DNA from: Pasteurellaceae bacterium Pebbles2
Lineage (GTDB): Bacteria; Pseudomonadota; Gammaproteobacteria; Enterobacterales; Pasteurellaceae
Assembly: GCA_023101505.1 (NCBI GenBank)
Contig: LVZA01000001.1
Span: forward strand, 1,488,001-1,552,000
Reading direction: 5' to 3'
Length of the DNA stretch: 64,000 bases
Below are positions 59,750 to 64,000 of this stretch, in pieces; position 1 is the first letter of the stretch, and every line of letters starts with the position of its first letter. The notes below the pieces were generated by a model. It did no database searches. It saw only the letters and a program-made list of their open reading frames with translations, and had not been told where the DNA came from. Position numbers and translations under genes: made by a program.

Positions 59750-60376
59750 ATGTCTCAAGGGAATTTATATATTTTATCTGCACCAAGTGGAGCGGGGAAG
59801 TCGTCGTTAATTGCGGCGTTGTTAGCACAAAATAAAACACAAAAAATGATGGTGTCGGTGTCGCACACCACACGTCAGCCACGCCCAGGGGAAGTCGATG
59901 GTGTGCATTATCATTTTGTGTCGGTGGCGGAATTTGAGCAACTGATTGAGCAGGGGGCATTTTTGGAATATGCCAAGGTGTTCGGTGGTAATTATTATGG
60001 TACGTCGTTGCCTGCGATTGAAAAAAATTTGGCACAAGGCATTGATGTATTTTTAGACATCGACTGGCAAGGAGCGCAACAAATTCGCCAAAAAGTGCGG
60101 TCAGTAAAAAGCATTTTTATTTTACCACCGTCGCTGCCTGAATTAGAAAAGCGTTTGATCGGGCGTGGGCAAGATAGCAGTGAAGTGATCGCTGATCGAA
60201 TGTCGAAAGCGATCAGCGAAATTTCTCACTATGACGAGTACGATTATGTCATCGTAAATGATGATTTTGAGCAAGCCTTGGCGGATTTAAATAGTATTTT
60301 ACGCAGCGAAAAATTAACTTTAGACTATCAAAAACAGGAAAATCAGTCTTTAATTGCTGAATTACTAGCAAAATAG
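59750..60376 (+). CDS. gmk: Guanylate kinase
   Basis: 208 residues. P-loop [20 protein letters not shown]-binding [21 protein letters not shown] and [15 protein letters not shown]. Converts GMP to GDP with ATP. Good ribosome site GAGGAAA. First gene of gmk-rpoZ-spoT-recG, a set linking guanine nucleotides and the stringent response. Confidence 0.97.
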   Translation: MSQGNLYILSAPSGAGKSSLIAALLAQNKTQKMMVSVSHTTRQPRPGEVDGVHYHFVSVAEFEQLIEQGAFLEYAKVFGGNYYGTSLPAIEKNLAQGIDVFLDIDWQGAQQIRQKVRSVKSIFILPPSLPELEKRLIGRGQDSSEVIADRMSKAISEISHYDEYDYVIVNDDFEQALADLNSILRSEKLTLDYQKQENQSLIAELLAK

Positions 60377-60435
60377 ATCGCACTTTAGTATTATATTTCC
60401 CCTTTAGCAAAAATTTTTAATTATTGGAGTAAATT

Positions 60436-60702
60436 ATGGCTCGCGTTACAGTACAAGATGCGGTAGAAAAAATTGGTAACCGTTTTGATTTAATTTTAAC
60501 GGCATCTCGTCGTGCAAGACAATTACAGTTAAATCAACGTGAACCTTTAGTGCCAGAAGATAACGATAAACCTACGGTGATTGCGTTGCGTGAAATCGAG
60601 AAAGGCTTGATTAATGACGAAATTATGAACGCTCAAGAACGTCAAGATGCGTTTAGTTATACCGCAAAAGAAAGCCAAGCAACAGCGTTTGTAACTGAAT
60701 AA
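60436..60702 (+). CDS. rpoZ: RNA polymerase omega subunit
   Basis: 88 residues, [30 protein letters not shown] being diagnostic; a family-normal length. Assists beta' assembly and forms part of ppGpp site 1 in RNA polymerase (established in E. coli). TTGGAGTAA precedes the ATG. An uptake signal follows its stop. Confidence 0.97.
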   Translation: MARVTVQDAVEKIGNRFDLILTASRRARQLQLNQREPLVPEDNDKPTVIALREIEKGLINDEIMNAQERQDAFSYTAKESQATAFVTE

Positions 60703-60767
60703 GTGCGGTGCATTTTTTCGTAGTTTTAGGCGAGTAGCGAGCAGACTGAAAGCGGAGGTAAATGGAT

Positions 60768-62651
60768 ATGTTTCTTTTTGAACCTTTAGAAAAAATTATT
60801 CAAGAATATTTACCGACAGAGCATATTGCACTGGTTAAACGTGCTTTTGTGATTGCAAAAGACGGGCATCAAGGGCAATTCCGCTCAAGTGGCGAGCCTT
60901 ATATTACGCACCCTGTGGCGGTGGCGTGTATTATTGCTGAAATGCGTTTAGATCACGAAGCCGTAATGGCAGCATTATTGCACGATGTGATCGAAGACAC
61001 ACCTTATACGGAAGAACAGCTTACAGCGGAATTTGGTCGTTCCGTGGCGGAAATTGTGGAGGGCGTATCGAAATTAGATAAGCTCAAATTCCGTACTCGC
61101 CAAGAAGCGCAGGCGGAAAGTTTCCGCAAGATGATTTTGGCGATGACCAAAGATATTCGTGTGGTACTGATTAAATTGGCTGACCGCACGCATAATATGC
61201 GTACATTGGGTTCGTTACGCCCTGATAAACGTCGCCGTATTGCGAAAGAAACGCTGGAAATTTATAGCCCTTTAGCACACCGCTTGGGCATTGAACACGT
61301 TAAAAATGAATTGGAAGATCTGTGCTTCCAAGCAATGCACCCGCAACGTTATGCGGTGTTACAAAAAGTGATCAATATTGCTCGTGGCAATCGCCAAGAG
61401 CTTATTCAACCTATTCTTGATGAATTGCAAGCTCGCTTGCAACAAGCCAATATTCCTGCACAAGTATTTGGGCGAGAGAAACCGCTGTTTTACATTTATC
61501 AAGGAATGAAACAACGTGAGCAAAAATTCCGTTCTATTTTAGATATTTATGATTTCCGAGCTATCGTCAAATCCGTCGATGATTGTTACCGCACTTTAGG
61601 CGTAATTCATAGTTTATATAAACCTCGAGCAGGGCAATTCAAAGATTATATTGCCGTACCAAAAGCGAATGGCTATCAAGCCTTACACACTTCGACTATC
61701 GGCCCGAAAGGCGTCTCTGTTGAAGTGCAAATTCGCACCGAAGAAATGGATAATATGGCGGAAATGGGAATTACCGCCCATTGGGTTTATAAAGCTGACG
61801 GTAAAAATGACAGCACCACCGCACAAATTAAGGCGCAACGCTGGTTGCAAAGTTTAATTGAATTGCAACAAAGTACAGGGAATTCGTTGGAATTTATTGA
61901 AAGCGTTAAATCCGATTTATTTTCGCACGAAATTTATGTTTTCACGCCAAAAGGGCGAATTATTGAATTACCACAAGGCGCAACTGCGGTCGATTTTGCT
62001 TATGAAGTGCATACTGATGTAGGAAATCACTGCGTGGGAGCAAAAGTAGAGCGTGCAGATTATCCGCTTTCTCAGCCGCTTTCTTCAGGGCAAACCGTTG
62101 AAATTATTACTTCAGACAAAGCAAAACCGAATGCAAATTGGTTGAATTTTGTGGCGACGGGTAAAGCACGGAGCAAAATTCGTCAGGTGTTAAAAACGCT
62201 TGAAGATCAGACCGCACTTTCTGCACAACCTGCACAAGTTCGTGTATTTGCAAGCTGTTGCCACCCGATTTGGGGTGATCCAATTTGTGCTTATGAAAAT
62301 GCGCAAAAAGAATTGGTGGTTCATCACGAGAACTGTGCGAGTTTGGCTCGTCATCAAGATCGTTTATTAATGGTCAGCTGGGATAACAATGCTGACAGCC
62401 AAACCTTTGATGCGGAGTTGCGCATTGAAATGTTGAATTCTCGCATCTTAAGTCAAGTGATGAGTGCGGTGTCGAATGCACAAAGCCACATTCATAGCAT
62501 TTGGACCGAAGATATTGGTCAGCAAAGTCTGGTTGTGTTAGTGGTTGGCGTGCAAAATACCAAACATTTAGCGAAGGTAATGCGCAAAATCCAGCATATC
62601 GCTGGGGTAACGTCCATTGAGCGCAATATCAATGCGCAATTTTCTCTTTAG
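60768..62651 (+). CDS. spoT: Bifunctional (p)ppGpp synthase/hydrolase SpoT
   Basis: 627 residues from ATG 60768 (MFLFEPLEKII, matching the SpoT family start); ATG 60762 is only 3 bases from GGAGG so 60768 is preferred. Hydrolase HD domain: THPVAVACIIAEM, LLHDVIEDT (HD), then synthase RFRSILDIYDFRAIVKSVDDCY and PKANGYQALHTSTIGPKG, TGS domain VFTPKGRIIELPQGATAVDFAYEVHTDVG, and a C-terminal ACT domain. Full-length. Confidence 0.96.
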   Translation: MFLFEPLEKIIQEYLPTEHIALVKRAFVIAKDGHQGQFRSSGEPYITHPVAVACIIAEMRLDHEAVMAALLHDVIEDTPYTEEQLTAEFGRSVAEIVEGVSKLDKLKFRTRQEAQAESFRKMILAMTKDIRVVLIKLADRTHNMRTLGSLRPDKRRRIAKETLEIYSPLAHRLGIEHVKNELEDLCFQAMHPQRYAVLQKVINIARGNRQELIQPILDELQARLQQANIPAQVFGREKPLFYIYQGMKQREQKFRSILDIYDFRAIVKSVDDCYRTLGVIHSLYKPRAGQFKDYIAVPKANGYQALHTSTIGPKGVSVEVQIRTEEMDNMAEMGITAHWVYKADGKNDSTTAQIKAQRWLQSLIELQQSTGNSLEFIESVKSDLFSHEIYVFTPKGRIIELPQGATAVDFAYEVHTDVGNHCVGAKVERADYPLSQPLSSGQTVEIITSDKAKPNANWLNFVATGKARSKIRQVLKTLEDQTALSAQPAQVRVFASCCHPIWGDPICAYENAQKELVVHHENCASLARHQDRLLMVSWDNNADSQTFDAELRIEMLNSRILSQVMSAVSNAQSHIHSIWTEDIGQQSLVVLVVGVQNTKHLAKVMRKIQHIAGVTSIERNINAQFSL

Positions 62652-62654
62652 CGA

Positions 62655-64000
62655 ATGAATACGCAATTTCTTGATGCTGTTCCCCTAACGACCTTATCAG
62701 GTGTAGGGGCAGCTGTTTCCGCTAAATTAAGCCGACTGGGAATTCAGCATCTTCAAGATCTTCTTTTCCATTTGCCGATACGCTACGAAGATCGTACTCG
62801 TATTATTCCAATTACCGATTTACGCCCTGAACAATATGCCACGATTGAGGGAATGGTGCAGACCTGCGAAGTGCAATTTGGTCGTCGTCCAATTTTGACC
62901 GTCAGTTTGTCTGATGGCACATCAAAAATAATGCTACGTTTTTTCAATTTTAATGCGGGAATGCGTAACAGTTTCCAAATTGGCGTGCGAGTGAAAGCCT
63001 TTGGAGAAGCCAAACGTGGTCGTTTTATGTTGGAAATGCACCACCCAGAATATCAGATTTTGCGTGATAATCAGACAGTTCAACCCGAAGAAAATTTAAC
63101 GCCGATTTATGCCACAACGGAAGGGCTAAAACAAAATACCTTACGCAAATTAACTGACCAAGCACTTGAATTACTTGATAAAATTCAAGTGACAGAAATT
63201 TTGCCTAAGGCATTTAACCCAAATCCATTTAGTTTAAAAGACGCCATTCACTTTTTACATCGCCCACCGCCTGATATTTCTGTTGAGCAGTTAGAAAAAG
63301 GGCAACACCCAGCACAAGTGCGGTTAATTTTTGAGGAGTTATTGGCACATAATCTTGCAATGCAAAAAATCCGTCTTGGAATGCAGCAACATTATGCCTT
63401 GCCTTTGCATTATCAAAGCGATCTCAAACAGCGTTTTTTAGCACAATTACCATTCCAACCAACGAATGCACAAGCTCGAGTTACGCAAGATATTGAACAA
63501 GATTTAGCCTTGAATTACCCAATGATGCGTTTAGTGCAAGGTGATGTGGGCTCGGGCAAAACCTTGGTGGCAGCGTTGGCAGCCTTGCTGGCGATTGATA
63601 ATGGTAAACAGGTGGCATTAATGGCACCTACTGAGATTTTAGCCGAGCAGCACGCACAAAATTTTCGTCGCTGGTTTGAGCCGTTAGGTATTGAAGTGGG
63701 CTGGTTAGCAGGCAAAGTGAAAGGCAAAGCACGCCGAGAAGAATTGGAGCGTATTGAAACAGGTGCAGTGCAAATGGTGGTCGGCACGCACGCCTTATTC
63801 CAAGAAGAAGTTAATTTTGCTGATTTGGCGTTAGTGATTATTGATGAACAGCATCGTTTCGGTGTGCATCAACGCTTAATGTTACGTGAAAAAGGCGAAA
63901 AAGCAGGTTATTATCCGCATCAATTAATTATGACCGCCACTCCAATTCCACGAACCTTAGCAATGACCGCTTATGCGGATTTGGATACGTCGATTATTGA
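62655..64000 (+). CDS. recG: ATP-dependent DNA helicase RecG, N-terminal part
   Basis: First ~448 residues, open to the window edge. Starts MNTQFLDAVPLTTLSGVG, wedge/OB region (YEDRTRIIPITDLRPEQYATIEGMV, GTSKIMLRFFNFN), then helicase motifs: Walker A QGDVGSGKTLVAALA, MAPTEILAEQHA, DEQHRFGV (DEQH, motif II) and MTATPIPRTLAMT. Branch migration of replication forks and Holliday junctions. 3 bases after the spoT stop. trmH, which sits here in E. coli, is absent. Confidence 0.95.
   Translation, partial: MNTQFLDAVPLTTLSGVGAAVSAKLSRLGIQHLQDLLFHLPIRYEDRTRIIPITDLRPEQYATIEGMVQTCEVQFGRRPILTVSLSDGTSKIMLRFFNFNAGMRNSFQIGVRVKAFGEAKRGRFMLEMHHPEYQILRDNQTVQPEENLTPIYATTEGLKQNTLRKLTDQALELLDKIQVTEILPKAFNPNPFSLKDAIHFLHRPPPDISVEQLEKGQHPAQVRLIFEELLAHNLAMQKIRLGMQQHYALPLHYQSDLKQRFLAQLPFQPTNAQARVTQDIEQDLALNYPMMRLVQGDVGSGKTLVAALAALLAIDNGKQVALMAPTEILAEQHAQNFRRWFEPLGIEVGWLAGKVKGKARREELERIETGAVQMVVGTHALFQEEVNFADLALVIIDEQHRFGVHQRLMLREKGEKAGYYPHQLIMTATPIPRTLAMTAYADLDTSII

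Overview
The window is a chromosomal segment of a member of the Pasteurellaceae, most likely the genus Haemophilus. The main evidence is the many copies of the Haemophilus-type uptake signal AAGTGCGGT, often as inverted pairs acting as terminators. Low GC and H. influenzae-like gene groups (ung-yaaA-lipoprotein-pfkA; queC-queD-queE; gmk-rpoZ-spoT-recG) agree. The species cannot be fixed from sequence alone; the gene content would fit H. parainfluenzae or H. haemolyticus.

Layout. 1-3557: end of htpG, a phosphopantetheinyl transferase, nudF, cpdA, rpsO and tRNA-Ser(UGA). 3558-38501: a P2-like prophage of about 35 kb integrated in the 3' end of tRNA-Ser; a 58-bp copy of the tRNA 3' end marks its right end. 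38502-39735: remnant of a second integrase plus a decayed IS3-family element, which implies an older tandem prophage at the same site. 39793-64000: chromosomal genes: VOC protein, two secreted proteins, a long-chain acyl-CoA synthetase, ung, yaaA, a lipoprotein, pfkA (frameshifted), the queuosine operon under a preQ1 riboswitch, a rhodanese lipoprotein with a YeeE-type transporter, gapA, an ABC transporter/flavoprotein cluster with a consensus CRP site, and gmk-rpoZ-spoT-recG (recG cut by the window edge).

Prophage logic. A leftward early operon runs from a Cro-like gene through an Ogr-type activator, an ANR-family regulator, small proteins and the HUH replication initiator to a xis-like gene and int. 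A CI-like S24 repressor is divergent from cro; a 115-bp imperfect palindrome lies between them. To the right, an accessory block holds a lipoprotein, a probable Ibs/Sib type I toxin-antitoxin locus, a ribbon-helix-helix-like protein and a winged-helix-like protein separated by two perfect operator-like palindromes. The leftward late genes follow: O-N-M-L-X-holin-SAR endolysin-Rz/Rz1-R-S-T-V-W-J-I-H-tail accessory-FI-FII-E/E'-U-D. P and Q run rightward towards a P2-like cos site.

The late region is interrupted by accessory modules: higBA, a methyltransferase/zinc-finger pair, hicAB, a block of six small membrane proteins flanked by duplicated pieces of genes S and T, and a RelE/ParE-type toxin-antitoxin pair. 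The two best candidates for undescribed biology are the Ibs/Sib-like locus and the stacked membrane-protein cassettes. The CRP-controlled transporter plus flavoprotein cluster is the best metabolic unknown.
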